From the NCBI GenBank assembly GCA_020439945.1, contig JAGRPB010000015.1:1-48214 (forward strand): a DNA stretch of 48,214 nt. Reading direction: 5' to 3'. Below are positions 23,905-32,575 of this stretch, one piece after another. How positions within the stretch are numbered: the first letter of the stretch is position 1; the number at the start of each line of letters is the position of its first letter. This DNA comes from Verrucomicrobiia bacterium (GTDB lineage Bacteria; Verrucomicrobiota; Verrucomicrobiia; Verrucomicrobiales; DEV007). A model generated the notes under the pieces. It saw nothing but the letters and a program-made list of their open reading frames with translations. It was not told where the DNA came from and did no database searches. Made by a program: the position numbers and the translations under genes.

Positions 23905-24954
23905 ATGCCAGATTTTTACAAACTCGCCCGCAAAATTTTGTTCCGGCTCGACGCCGAAACCGCGCACCATCTCACGCTCGATGGAATGCGTTGGGCGGAG
24001 CGATTCGGGATGCTGGGGCACCTGACAGGGTCAAGTCCCGGACCCAACCCTGTTGAGTCCGAAATCGAGGTGATGGGCCTGAAATTTCCCAATCGCGTCG
24101 GCCTCGCCGCCGGTCTCGACAAGGCCGGCATCGCCGTCGACGCCTTCGGCACGCTCGGTTTCGGTCATGTCGAGGTCGGTACCGTCACCCCACGTCCCCA
24201 GCCGGGAAACGACAAGCCACGACTCTTTCGACTGATTGAGCACGAGGCGATTATCAACCGGATGGGTTTCAACAATCCCGGCGTCATCGCCCTGCTTCGC
24301 AACCTCGCCGAGAGCCGCCGGAAATTTCAGGGCGTGCTCGGCATCAACATCGGGAAAAACTTCGACACGCCCAACGAACGCGCGCTGGAGGATTATCTCG
24401 CCTGTTTCCAAGGAGTCTACGCCGCCGCTGACTACATCGCGGCGAACCTGAGTTCGCCCAACACCAAGGGGCTTCGCGATTTGCAGAATGTGGAGACCTG
24501 CCGCGAACTGATCACCGTTCTCCAGCGTGCCCGCGAAGAACTCGCACCGAAATGCAGCGGCAAGCAGGTACCGATCGCGATCAAAATTGCGCCCGATCTC
24601 AGCAACGATCAGATTCGCGATCTCGCCGACGTTTTCTCGGAATGTCGCATCGATGGGGTCATCGCGACGAACACGACGATCGCCCGCGACGCCATCGCCG
24701 GACATCCCCGCGCGGCAGAGGCTGGCGGATTGAGCGGCAGACCGGTGCGCCAGCGATCCACCGAGGTGATCAGCCAACTGCGGAAATTTCTCGACCCGAA
24801 CATTCCCATCATCGGAGTCGGCGGCATTCTCAGCGGCGAAGACGCCCGGGAAAAAATCGAAGCCGGCGCGGCTCTGGTGCAGGTCTACAGCGGCCTCATC
24901 TATCGCGGGCCGGCGTTGGTGCGCGAGATACTACAGGCGCTGCGCCCAGTGTGA
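23905..24954 (+). CDS. pyrD: Dihydroorotate dehydrogenase (quinone), class 2
   Basis: 349 residues. It oxidises dihydroorotate to orotate with FMN and passes electrons to membrane quinone. The N-terminal helical segment (PDFYKLARKILFRLDAETAH) typical of class 2 is followed by VGLAAGLDKAG, VTPRPQPGNDKPRLFRL, NRMGFNNPG, GINIGKN, ANLSSPNTKGLR with the class 2 catalytic serine, IKIAPDLS, ATNTT, GGLSGRPV, IIGVGGI and VQVYSGLIY. Residues 39-52 (HLTGSSPGPNPVES) are encoded by a copy of the 41-bp repeat inserted in frame at the variable linker before the barrel. The TGA stop is the TGA of the GTGA that opens the hairpin unit at 24951. Confidence 0.95.
   Translation: MPDFYKLARKILFRLDAETAHHLTLDGMRWAERFGMLGHLTGSSPGPNPVESEIEVMGLKFPNRVGLAAGLDKAGIAVDAFGTLGFGHVEVGTVTPRPQPGNDKPRLFRLIEHEAIINRMGFNNPGVIALLRNLAESRRKFQGVLGINIGKNFDTPNERALEDYLACFQGVYAAADYIAANLSSPNTKGLRDLQNVETCRELITVLQRAREELAPKCSGKQVPIAIKIAPDLSNDQIRDLADVFSECRIDGVIATNTTIARDAIAGHPRAAEAGGLSGRPVRQRSTEVISQLRKFLDPNIPIIGVGGILSGEDAREKIEAGAALVQVYSGLIYRGPALVREILQALRPV
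24020..24060 (+). repeat. 41-bp palindromic repeat, copy B, inside pyrD
   Basis: Aligned without gaps, it shares GACCCAACCCTGTTGA and most other positions with copy A (11164-11204), and its right arm also matches copy C. The left arm has diverged (TGACAGGGTC). It lies wholly in the pyrD reading frame and codes residues 39-52. Confidence 0.8.
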
Positions 24955-25039
24955 CACTGGCATCTCTGCCGGTGCTTCGAGGAATCACCCGGCAAGGCCG
25001 GCATTTCGAAAACCTCACCGGCAGGGATGCCGGTGTCAC
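24951..25039. repeat. Inverted pair of 24-nt hairpins (family 3, GTGA type)
   Basis: The left unit (24951-24974) begins GTGACACTGGCATCTCTGCC. The right unit (25016-25039), read on minus, begins GTGACACCGGCATCCCTGCC. They agree at 22 of 24 positions and each folds as CACCGGCA-TCCC-TGCCGGTG. A 41-base spacer separates them. The left GTGA contributes the pyrD TGA stop. The pair lies between convergent pyrD and the CPBP gene and may also limit read-through. Confidence 0.75.
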
Positions 25040-25058
25040 ATTATCATCCCCCGTTCGG

Positions 25059-26447
25059 CTAACTGAGCACCAAAGCCAGACCACCGATCAGCAGACCGTT
25101 GTTGATGGCGTGAGCGGTCATCGGGGCGATCAGCGAGTCCCGCCATTCGCGGAGGCTGGCAAAGCCGAAGCCCATCATCGTCAGTGCCGGGATCGCCATC
25201 CAGCCCTGCGGATGAAGCGCGGCAAAGATCACGCCGTTCAAGAGAGCGGAGGCAACGAAACCGAATCGCGATCGAAGGCTGCGGAAAAAGGCGCCCCGAA
25301 AAAAGGTTTCCTCGATCAAGGGGGCCAGCACGGCGGCCAGAAGAAAGACGAGAACTTTCACCTCCCAGTTTCCGAGCATCCAGCCCACCGCCGGATGAGA
25401 AACGGGCTCCGCCATGACTTCGCCCGCTCCGGCCGCGTCATTCGTCGCAAGCCGCTGCATGATGGCGATCAATGCGAAGGTCATCGCCAATCCCATCACC
25501 GCCATGGGAAGGACGGTGAGATAGCCCAGGGCTCCGGCCCCAATTTCGCGAAAGATGCCTTTGCCGCGATGGAGTCCCAATGCCCGCCGGGTTTCCCGCC
25601 ATGTGTAGCCATGGCGCTTCGGCCAGCGAAGGGCGCCTATCATAGCCCCTATCGAAATGACGGGCTGCAGACTCCAGTGGATCAGCCATCCGGCGACATG
25701 TCCCACCGCCATTCCGAGGAGAAAGATCGCGAACACTTCGAGAAAAATTCCGGCCGGGAGGCGGGCGCGATCAAATGCCAGTTCGAGTTTTCCGGCATTT
25801 CGCCTCATTTCCGCCAACAGGAGCAGCGCCGCCCCGGCAAAAATGGCGGCGACCACGCCGAAACCGGCCAAGCCGATGAGCAAAGTTTGAATCATGGCCG
25901 AGGCGCGGATCTGATCACCTTCGGGAGCCTTGGCGGGATCCGTCGGTGTGCCCGCGAGTTTCGCGAACCAACCCACGCGCTGATGCAGTCGCGCGCGGCC
26001 CTCCGCATCGACTCCATGGAGAACGACCTGCCTCACTTCCTCCAGAAACGCCTTGTCGGCACCGTCGGTCTCGGCCCGTTTCGCGAGCAGCAGGTCCGCC
26101 GCTTCCCGCCCCCCATTTTCCAGACCGATGAAGCCGTGGGTCAATGCCAGCGCCGCCGCGGTTTCGTCCGAATGGGCATAACGCTCCAGTTCACCCAGCT
26201 GTCGGTGAGCTTCTTCGGGCTTGGAAATCGCCAGCACCATCACCATTCGCGCCTGCACCTGAAGCAGCGCCAGCAGACTGGTGTCCTGTTGGGTGGTTGC
26301 CTCGGTTTCGGCCGCCGGAATGAGTCGATCCGCCCCAATCATCAGGAGCGGCGCGAGGAGGATGACCATCCACGCCCAGGCGCCGGCCTTGCGATCCAGT
26401 GATGGAGAATCGTCCGGAGCCTGAGTCGTTTCGGAAGATTCCTCCAT
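25059..26447 (-). CDS. CPBP-family intramembrane metalloprotease
   Basis: 462 residues from the ATG at 26447; a TTG two codons earlier is the alternative. An N-terminal transmembrane helix (WMVILLAPLLMIGA) is followed by a soluble helical region of about 130 residues, then six or more transmembrane helices. The C-terminal third carries the CPBP (Abi/Rce1-like) motifs: IEETFFRG with the EE pair and Arg, FAALHPQG and HAINN. Family members are membrane glutamate proteases that process CAAX proteins, bacteriocins or regulators. The soluble N-terminal domain is unusual, and its helical pairs (ETAAALALTHGFIGL) are TPR-like. No substrate gene is apparent nearby. Confidence 0.8.
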   Translation of the reverse strand: MEESSETTQAPDDSPSLDRKAGAWAWMVILLAPLLMIGADRLIPAAETEATTQQDTSLLALLQVQARMVMVLAISKPEEAHRQLGELERYAHSDETAAALALTHGFIGLENGGREAADLLLAKRAETDGADKAFLEEVRQVVLHGVDAEGRARLHQRVGWFAKLAGTPTDPAKAPEGDQIRASAMIQTLLIGLAGFGVVAAIFAGAALLLLAEMRRNAGKLELAFDRARLPAGIFLEVFAIFLLGMAVGHVAGWLIHWSLQPVISIGAMIGALRWPKRHGYTWRETRRALGLHRGKGIFREIGAGALGYLTVLPMAVMGLAMTFALIAIMQRLATNDAAGAGEVMAEPVSHPAVGWMLGNWEVKVLVFLLAAVLAPLIEETFFRGAFFRSLRSRFGFVASALLNGVIFAALHPQGWMAIPALTMMGFGFASLREWRDSLIAPMTAHAINNGLLIGGLALVLS

Positions 26448-26510
26448 GAGCAATCAGTAAACGGAGCCGGCGACGGTGCTTGGGATCTCCTTCCGGCTCC
26501 GCGCCATCCG

Positions 26511-27989
26511 TCAGCCTTTCACGTCGTAGGCGACGATGTGCTCCTGGTCGCGAAGAAAGAGCTTTCCGTCCACGACCACCGGATGCGTCCAGATCTTGCC
26601 CTTGGGATTGCGGTTTTCGCTCTTCGGAGAAATCTCGAACTGCCCGTGCAGCTCAAAGCCCTTGGGCGTCGCGTCGACCAGCGAGACGGTGCCGTCGTCT
26701 TCATTCAGGCAAATCAATTGGTCTCCGACACCGATCGTGGCGCCCTTGATCAGTTTGCCGGCGCCTTTTTCGTTCCACACCATGTCGCCCGACGTCCAAT
26801 CCTGGCAAATCAGGCCGCCGCCGTCGGAAAATCCGTATACATGATCACCGATTTTCACGACACCGCCGTGGTGATTCTTCATTTCCTTGTTTTCCCAGAG
26901 ATCCTTCGCCAGGTTGTCCTCACCGATCTCGACCAGCTTGCAGCCGACTCCATAGCCGGAGGTCACGTAGACCTGATTTCCATCCACGATCGGTGTGGGA
27001 ATGACCGCGGTCTTGCCAGGCCATTCGCTTTTCCAGAGCACGTCACCGGTTTCGGCATCCACCGACACCAGTTCCTGGGCAAAAAGCCGCACATACTGAC
27101 GCTTTCCGTTCATTTCCGTGGGAATGATGGAGGCGTATTCCGCGTTCCCCGGGGTCACGTCATCGGCTTTCCAGATCGTCGCCCCGGTTTCCTTGTTCAG
27201 GGCCACGATGCCCGCATCCTTGCCTCCCGGAGCCATCACGACCTTGTCGCCATCGATGAGGGGAGATTCCGCGAAACCCCAACCGCCCGGCTTCCCGCCG
27301 AAATCGCTCTCGAGGTTCTTGCTCCACTTTTCCTTCCCATCTTCGGCGGAAAGGCAGGCCAGCGTCCCCTTTGGTCCGAGCGCGTAGATCATTCCGTCGC
27401 TGAAGGTCGGCGTGCTCCGGGGACCGTTCCCCCACCCCGCGTTGTAGCCCTTCTCATCGTCCTCGCCGATTTTGGTCGACCACACTTCCTTGCCGTCCTC
27501 GGTATTCACGCAGATCACGCAGAGATCCTGCTCGCGGGTTCCCATGGTGAAGAGTTTGCCCCCCACGACCGAGAAGCTCGAATAACCCATGCCCGCATCG
27601 CTGTAGACCCACAGTTGCTTCGGACCGTCGGCCGGCCACTTGTCCATGATCCCGTCGCCGGGAGCGATGTCCGACCGATCGGCTCCGCGCCACTGCGGCC
27701 AATCCGTGCCGTTGTTTACCGGTTTCGACGAGGCGCCATCCTCCGCGCCGTCACCCTTTTTCATTTCCGCCACGAAGTCCTGGTCTTCCTGGCTGAGTTG
27801 CTTCAGCGGTACCTTGGCCAACTGACCATTCCGGGAAAGCACCACGAGATCCCCCTCCAGTCGCACAAAATCGGCTTCAATCGTTTTGCCGGAGGAAGCC
27901 TGTGTCCAGGTGCGGGCTTCCGAAACCGCGGAACCGATCAGAAGGGTGGACAGGATAGTGAGGGCGAGCAGGGGGGTACGCGTCATCAT
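26511..27989 (-). CDS. Secreted SHD1 / PQQ-like beta-propeller protein
   Basis: 492 residues from the ATG at 27989 (a second ATG follows immediately), which opens a signal peptide (LLALTILSTLLIGSAVSEA). Residues about 27-75 (RTWTQASSGKTIEADFVRLE through KVPLKQLSQEDQDFV) match the SHD1 domain, frequent in PVC extracellular proteins. From about 93 a propeller starts with DWPQWRGADRSDI and continues through blades such as DGKEVWSTKIG, DGKEKWSKNL, TGATIWKADD and TGDVLWKSEW. It is a paralogue-like partner of the propeller at 3822-5033. A catalytic role is not shown. It lies 63 bases before the CPBP gene on the same strand. Confidence 0.8.
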   Translation of the reverse strand: MMTRTPLLALTILSTLLIGSAVSEARTWTQASSGKTIEADFVRLEGDLVVLSRNGQLAKVPLKQLSQEDQDFVAEMKKGDGAEDGASSKPVNNGTDWPQWRGADRSDIAPGDGIMDKWPADGPKQLWVYSDAGMGYSSFSVVGGKLFTMGTREQDLCVICVNTEDGKEVWSTKIGEDDEKGYNAGWGNGPRSTPTFSDGMIYALGPKGTLACLSAEDGKEKWSKNLESDFGGKPGGWGFAESPLIDGDKVVMAPGGKDAGIVALNKETGATIWKADDVTPGNAEYASIIPTEMNGKRQYVRLFAQELVSVDAETGDVLWKSEWPGKTAVIPTPIVDGNQVYVTSGYGVGCKLVEIGEDNLAKDLWENKEMKNHHGGVVKIGDHVYGFSDGGGLICQDWTSGDMVWNEKGAGKLIKGATIGVGDQLICLNEDDGTVSLVDATPKGFELHGQFEISPKSENRNPKGKIWTHPVVVDGKLFLRDQEHIVAYDVKG

Positions 27990-28060
27990 GGTGGGCCAAA
28001 TGTGCCCGTTCGCCCTGAGCATTGCAACCCGTATCGAACCGCGCAAAAAAGGAAAAAGGT

Positions 28061-29041
28061 TCAGCTTACCGGCGGGAGCGGCGGCGGAGCGGCCTCGAAC
28101 CCGAAAGGATCGAGCGAATTCTCCCAGAGATCGTGCTCCGGACCGAACTGGCGGAGAAATTCAGGCCCCAGCGACTGGAAGAAAACCGATACCGGGAGCA
28201 ACAGGACCGCGCCGAGATAGGGAATCGCCATCAGAATGGCCCCGATGCAGCAGGTCAGCAGGGCGACCGCCAGGATGGCGAAAGCGGCGATCAAATTCAG
28301 CAAGGCACTCCAGAGAAAAAACACCACGAAACTGGCCGGACGACGACCGTGCAGTCGCAGCACCCGGCACCAGCCTTCCGTCGCCATGATCCGGTGCTTG
28401 TAGACCTCCACGATGACGAAGCTCCGAAAGAGAAAGGAGAAGTAAGCCAACACCACCGCCACGAACAGGAAAATCACTATGGCGCCGATCAAACCCGCGA
28501 TCCAGCCACCCGTCACCGCATTCGGCTGATAGGTGGAGTAGAGCCCCCATCCCGACAAACCCGCCACGGCCAGCAGGACCAGCATGCCGCCGAATCCGAG
28601 GATCAGTTGCCAGCGAAAAACCGAATTGCCCTCGGCCCGGAACTCCGTCCAGGGCTGCGAGACCAGCGCCCGGTTGTGAACGACATTGTCGAGGAACATC
28701 AGCTTCCCCCGACTACTGACCCAGGTAAGCACGATGCCGATGGCGAGAATGAGCACCAGAAGCCCCGCTCCAAAGGCCACGACCAGTTCCATGTTCTCGT
28801 TCATCCAATCGATGACCGGCTGAAACTCCCCCTTCAGTTCCTCCCATTCTTCGCCGGCACCGCCGCCGGAATAATTGCCGCCACCGGTGTGACTCGAACA
28901 TCCGTCCAACATCGTTGCCAGCCAGGCGCTGAATCCCAGAGCAAACCATTTCCCGATCTGGAAAGGCCGAAACAGGATGGTCGCCATCCGCCCCATGGCG
29001 CGCGAAGTCGGCGCGATAAACTCGATCGATTCTTCGGACAT
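28061..29041 (-). CDS. Polytopic membrane protein of unknown function
   Basis: 326 residues. A soluble N-terminus (SIEFIAPTSRAMGRMATILF) is followed by FQIGKWFALGFSAWL, and there are about six hydrophobic segments, among them VVAFGAGLLVLILAIGIVL, LILGFGGMLVLLAVAGLSG, AIVIFLFVAVVLAYFSFLF and LIAAFAILAVALLTCCIG. The tail is proline-rich (EAAPPPLPPVS). The overall organisation, a long amphipathic opening with later helices around a REFVIVEVY-like loop, resembles uncharacterised membrane domains of Verrucomicrobia; I cannot name a function. The stop lies 71 bases before the start of the SHD1/PQQ-like gene. Confidence 0.7.
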   Translation of the reverse strand: MSEESIEFIAPTSRAMGRMATILFRPFQIGKWFALGFSAWLATMLDGCSSHTGGGNYSGGGAGEEWEELKGEFQPVIDWMNENMELVVAFGAGLLVLILAIGIVLTWVSSRGKLMFLDNVVHNRALVSQPWTEFRAEGNSVFRWQLILGFGGMLVLLAVAGLSGWGLYSTYQPNAVTGGWIAGLIGAIVIFLFVAVVLAYFSFLFRSFVIVEVYKHRIMATEGWCRVLRLHGRRPASFVVFFLWSALLNLIAAFAILAVALLTCCIGAILMAIPYLGAVLLLPVSVFFQSLGPEFLRQFGPEHDLWENSLDPFGFEAAPPPLPPVS

Positions 29042-29118
29042 GCGCGCAAAGCTACTCCTTCACCGAGACGGTTGAAATCAAAATCGACACTCGACTGCTT
29101 AGTCAGATTCGAATTCTC

Positions 29119-29191
29119 ACCGCGAATGGACACGAATCGTTTCAGAAATGAGGCGGCAGGATTGGTGTCCATTTGCGTTCATTCGCGGCTT
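29119..29191. repeat. Inverted CGCGAATGGAC-type repeats
   Basis: The left arm ACCGCGAATGGACACGAATC and the right arm, read on minus, GCCGCGAATGAACGCAAATG followed by GACACCAATC, are related and face each other. The right arm also matches 22458-22490. They frame about 20 bases of non-repeat sequence. Confidence 0.5.
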
Positions 29192-29206
29192 TCAACTTGG
29201 AAACAG

Positions 29207-29247
29207 ACCCAACAGGGTTGAGTCGGCGCCCCTACCCTGTTGAATCC
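29207..29247 (+). repeat. 41-bp palindromic repeat, copy C
   Basis: Arms CCAACAGGGTTGAGTC and TACCCTGTTGAATCC flank a short centre. It aligns without gaps to copies A and B and lies 88 bases before the helicase start. Confidence 0.8.
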
Positions 29248-29335
29248 GACCGCGAAACGCCCCGTGAAACGCGTTTTTCTTTGAAGCCGGGAGCCGTATC
29301 CGTTAAGGCGAAGTTCGCGCCGCCGCCGCCCCCCC

Positions 29336-32107
29336 ATGCCCGCCTCCGACCGCCAGTTGCTCAGCTACCTTCGCGAATGCTATCGCGAAAACGGGAGCCG
29401 CGGCGGTCTCTGGAATTTTTTCGCCGGCTCGGTCACCCATCGCGTCTTTCTCGAAGGCACCGACTTTCTCGCCTCGCGGCCGGAAGCGGAGGATGCCTGT
29501 TTCCTCCGCCAGACGGTCGCGGCCACGGCGGCCCAGCAGGCCGCGCTTTACGAAAAGGAGAAGGATCTCGTCTACGCCTCGGTTTTTGTTCTTGGTTGGG
29601 TGGAACGATTCGAAAGCCAGCCGGAGCCGATCTGCGCACCGCTTTTCCTCTACCCGGCCACGCTGGAGACGGAAGGCCTGGCCCAGGGAGCCAATCTCCG
29701 CATTCAACCCGAGGGACGTCAGATCAACTACGCGGTGCTCGAAGCAATCGGTGGCGCGGATTTCGCGAATGCCCTCGAGGCGGCCATCGAGCCTGCGGTG
29801 ATCTGCGAGGGCTGTGTGGGCGAGGTGCGCCGACGCTTTGCGGAAACGTTCCCCGACAGCGACACCGGCGGGCTGCTTCGCTATCCGGAATTGGTGAAAA
29901 GCGATCTGGTGAAAGACCGGTTCGAGGAAATCGCGGCCCATCACGGCGCCCCGCTCGTGTTGCTTCCCGCCGCAGCGATCGGCCTCGTCAACAAGTCGAC
30001 CGAAATGCGAGGCGTCCTCAACGAACTGGAGACGATGGCCGCCGCGGGCACCCGCCTGTCACCACCGGTCAGATCCCTCCTCGGCGAAGCGCCCGGCCCC
30101 GTCATCGCCTCCACGACCGGACGCGTCCCGGCCACGCTCAGCGCCGCCCAGCAACGAATCCTCGAATCGGCCCGGGAAAACGCGCTGACCCTCGCCATCG
30201 GTCCCCCGGGAACGGGCAAATCGTTCACCATCGCCGCGCTGGCCATCGAGACCCTGAGCCGCGGCGGCTCGGTGCTGATCGCCTCGAAGATGGATCACGC
30301 CGTGGACGTGGTCGGCAACAAGATCGAGAGCGCCATCGGTCTGGAGGGAGTGGTGACGCGAGGTGGTCGCAGCGAATACCTGCGCGGCTTGAAAAAGTTC
30401 ATCGAAGACCTGCTGTCCGGGATTCACACCGCCGACGCGCCGGAACCTCGCAGGCTGACCCTGGCACGCCGTGAACTGGAGAACCTCGAAAAACGCATCG
30501 GCAAACTCAGCGGGCACCTGGCGAAACGGCTCGAAAAGGAACGCGACTGGGGAGAACTGCTCGCGGATCCCGATCCGGGATTTTTTCGACGGTTTCGACT
30601 GAAACGGCTCCGGAAAAAACTGCGGGATCATCCCCCGGTCTGGAATACGGCGGCGGCTCTGGAAGGCCTGATCGACCAACGGCAGAGCGACACGGTTCAC
30701 TTTCTGCAAGGTTCGCGAACTCTCCAGTTGGCTGACTACCTGAGGAAGGATCGCGCCAGTCTCCAGCAGTTTTCCCGAGCCATCCGGGCACGCACGGGCA
30801 CCCGGCAGGCCGATTATTTCGAGAAGATGGGACTGCGCCGTCTCCTCGGCGCCCTGCCGGTATGGTTGGTGAACCTGTCGGACATTCACCGGATCCTGCC
30901 CCTGGAGGGCGAGGCGTTCGACCTGGCGATCATCGACGAGGCGACCCAGTGCGACATGGCCTCCGCTTTTCCCATTCTTCAGCGCGCGCGCCGGGCGGTG
31001 ATCACGGGCGATCCGAAGCAGTTGCGGCACCTTTCCTTCCTGCCCATCGCGCGACAGCGGGCGCTCGCGGACCAGTTCGGTCTCGACCCGGCGCAACGCG
31101 AGACCTTCGACTTTCGCGAGGTCAGTCTCCTCGATTTGGTTTCCGAAACGATCGAAGACCAGTCCCAGATCGCGTTTCTCAACGAGCACTTTCGCAGCCA
31201 GCCGGAGATCATCGACTTCAGCAATCGGGAGTTCTATGGCGGTCAGTTGCACATCATGACGGGGCATCGCCGCAGCGACCGAGCGCCCGCTTCGCCGCTC
31301 CGTCTGAGCCGACTTTCCGGCGCGAAACGGGGAAAGAACGGAACGAATCCCGTGGAAGCGGACGCCGTCATCGACGCCATCACCGAGATCGTCCAAGCCC
31401 AATCCGACCTTCCCGCGGAAAATGTCCACAGCATTGGAATTCTCTCGCCGTTTCGTGATCAGGTGGATCACCTGCGTCGCAAGATCGGCCGACATCCCCG
31501 CGGCGCCGATTTGATCGCCCGACATGATCTGCTCGTGGGGACGGCGCACTCGTTCCAGGGCGAGGAACGCGATCTGATGTTTCTCTCCCTGGCGCTGGAC
31601 GACGCCTCACCGGCGACGAGTTTTCGTTTCCTGGAAAAGCCGGATGTTTTCAATGTCTCGATCACCCGCGGACGATTGTTGAACCATGTGTGGTGCTCTT
31701 TCGATCCGGGACGATTGAAAGGCGACTCCCTGCTCGCTCGCTACCTGGCCCACATCTCAGAAGTGGAGCGCGGAACGCCTCCAGGCTCGGAAACCGGCGG
31801 CAAGAGCGAATATTCCCGGGAACAGCATGACGAATTCGCCCATGAAGTCGCCACAGTGCTGCGGCAGGCGGGCGCTGAAGTCAAGCTGGCCCACCCGGTC
31901 GCCGGCATGACCGTCGACCTGATCTACACGCTCGATGGTATCAGCCGGGGCATCGATCTGATCGGCTATCCCGGTTCGATGGTGGACGCATTTCCCCTCG
32001 AGCGAGTCCTGATCTTTCGCCGTGCCGGCCTACCGATACTGCCTCTGCCCTATTCCGCGTGGCTATGCCAGCGGGAAGCGTGCGAATGGTGGCTGAAGGC
32101 CGTCTAA
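29336..32107 (+). CDS. Superfamily 1 (UPF1/DNA2-like) helicase with possible C-terminal nuclease fold
   Basis: 923 residues. Helicase motifs in order: a Q-like LSAAQQRIL (268-276), Walker A GPPGTGKS (289-296), DEAT of motif II (534-537), GDPKQL (558-563), NEHFRS (616-621), QGEERD (741-746) and SITRGR (775-780). A basic, helical insertion (about 370-500) separates motifs I and II. The first 265 residues contain no motif I recognise. Residues about 825-915 carry VAGMTVDLIY and RGIDLIGYPG, reminiscent of the restriction-endonuclease-like domains ending related helicases, with D861 and D874 as possible metal ligands but without a clear E-x-K. Such proteins act in repair, RNA metabolism or phage defence. 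No other defence gene is adjacent. Confidence 0.8.
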   Translation: MPASDRQLLSYLRECYRENGSRGGLWNFFAGSVTHRVFLEGTDFLASRPEAEDACFLRQTVAATAAQQAALYEKEKDLVYASVFVLGWVERFESQPEPICAPLFLYPATLETEGLAQGANLRIQPEGRQINYAVLEAIGGADFANALEAAIEPAVICEGCVGEVRRRFAETFPDSDTGGLLRYPELVKSDLVKDRFEEIAAHHGAPLVLLPAAAIGLVNKSTEMRGVLNELETMAAAGTRLSPPVRSLLGEAPGPVIASTTGRVPATLSAAQQRILESARENALTLAIGPPGTGKSFTIAALAIETLSRGGSVLIASKMDHAVDVVGNKIESAIGLEGVVTRGGRSEYLRGLKKFIEDLLSGIHTADAPEPRRLTLARRELENLEKRIGKLSGHLAKRLEKERDWGELLADPDPGFFRRFRLKRLRKKLRDHPPVWNTAAALEGLIDQRQSDTVHFLQGSRTLQLADYLRKDRASLQQFSRAIRARTGTRQADYFEKMGLRRLLGALPVWLVNLSDIHRILPLEGEAFDLAIIDEATQCDMASAFPILQRARRAVITGDPKQLRHLSFLPIARQRALADQFGLDPAQRETFDFREVSLLDLVSETIEDQSQIAFLNEHFRSQPEIIDFSNREFYGGQLHIMTGHRRSDRAPASPLRLSRLSGAKRGKNGTNPVEADAVIDAITEIVQAQSDLPAENVHSIGILSPFRDQVDHLRRKIGRHPRGADLIARHDLLVGTAHSFQGEERDLMFLSLALDDASPATSFRFLEKPDVFNVSITRGRLLNHVWCSFDPGRLKGDSLLARYLAHISEVERGTPPGSETGGKSEYSREQHDEFAHEVATVLRQAGAEVKLAHPVAGMTVDLIYTLDGISRGIDLIGYPGSMVDAFPLERVLIFRRAGLPILPLPYSAWLCQREACEWWLKAV

Positions 32108-32170
32108 AGCTGATACTTTTCCCAGTCGTTCGAACTTTTCATCACGCAAGGCCAACGTCAAACTACCAAC

Positions 32171-32548
32171 ATGCCTACCGAGATTGTCGCCATTTTCTTA
32201 TCCACTATTTCTCCCCTCTCCCAATTTGGCCTGAGTTCTTTTTCTGTCATCATTGCCATTCTCTTTTTCCGCGCAAACCAGCGCGCTCACACTTGGTGCT
32301 TGCTCGTCGGCACGTTGATTTCTTTTATTTTAACAACCGTTCAAATGCCGATACTTGAATCCGTCTTCGATTTCAGACGTCTGTTCACTGAAGGAGGCGT
32401 TTTCCAACCGGCCCCATTCTTCGCCCTCTTCGGAGCGATAGGATTGATCGCCCACGGACTTTTTCTCTACGGACTCTTCACGATTGCCCTGATCGCCTAC
32501 CGAAAATCACGCTCGCCCAAATTCGTGGAGGAAAATGAGACAAACTGA
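32171..32548 (+). CDS. Small membrane protein of unknown function
   Basis: 125 residues with three predicted transmembrane helices: FSVIIAILFF, CLLVGTLISFILTTVQM and a C-terminal pair around FALFGAIGLIAHGLFLYGLF and FTIALIAY. The tail is charged (RKSRSPKFVEENETN). The coding sequence and the 63-base gap before it are visibly more AT-rich than neighbouring genes, with runs of T in the helices, partly because hydrophobic codons are T-rich. The gene is on the same strand as the helicase. I do not recognise a family. Confidence 0.6.
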   Translation: MPTEIVAIFLSTISPLSQFGLSSFSVIIAILFFRANQRAHTWCLLVGTLISFILTTVQMPILESVFDFRRLFTEGGVFQPAPFFALFGAIGLIAHGLFLYGLFTIALIAYRKSRSPKFVEENETN

Positions 32549-32575
32549 CCCGCGCTTCCTGGCGCAGCAGCAGTT

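Larger units (their letters stand above)
29042..29335. other. Repeat-rich gap upstream of the helicase gene
   Basis: This divergent intergenic region contains two inverted CGCGAATGGAC-type arms (29119-29138 and 29160-29191) and copy C of the 41-bp repeat (29207-29247). No gene is seen in it. The promoters for the divergent membrane-protein and helicase genes must lie among these repeats. Confidence 0.6.
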
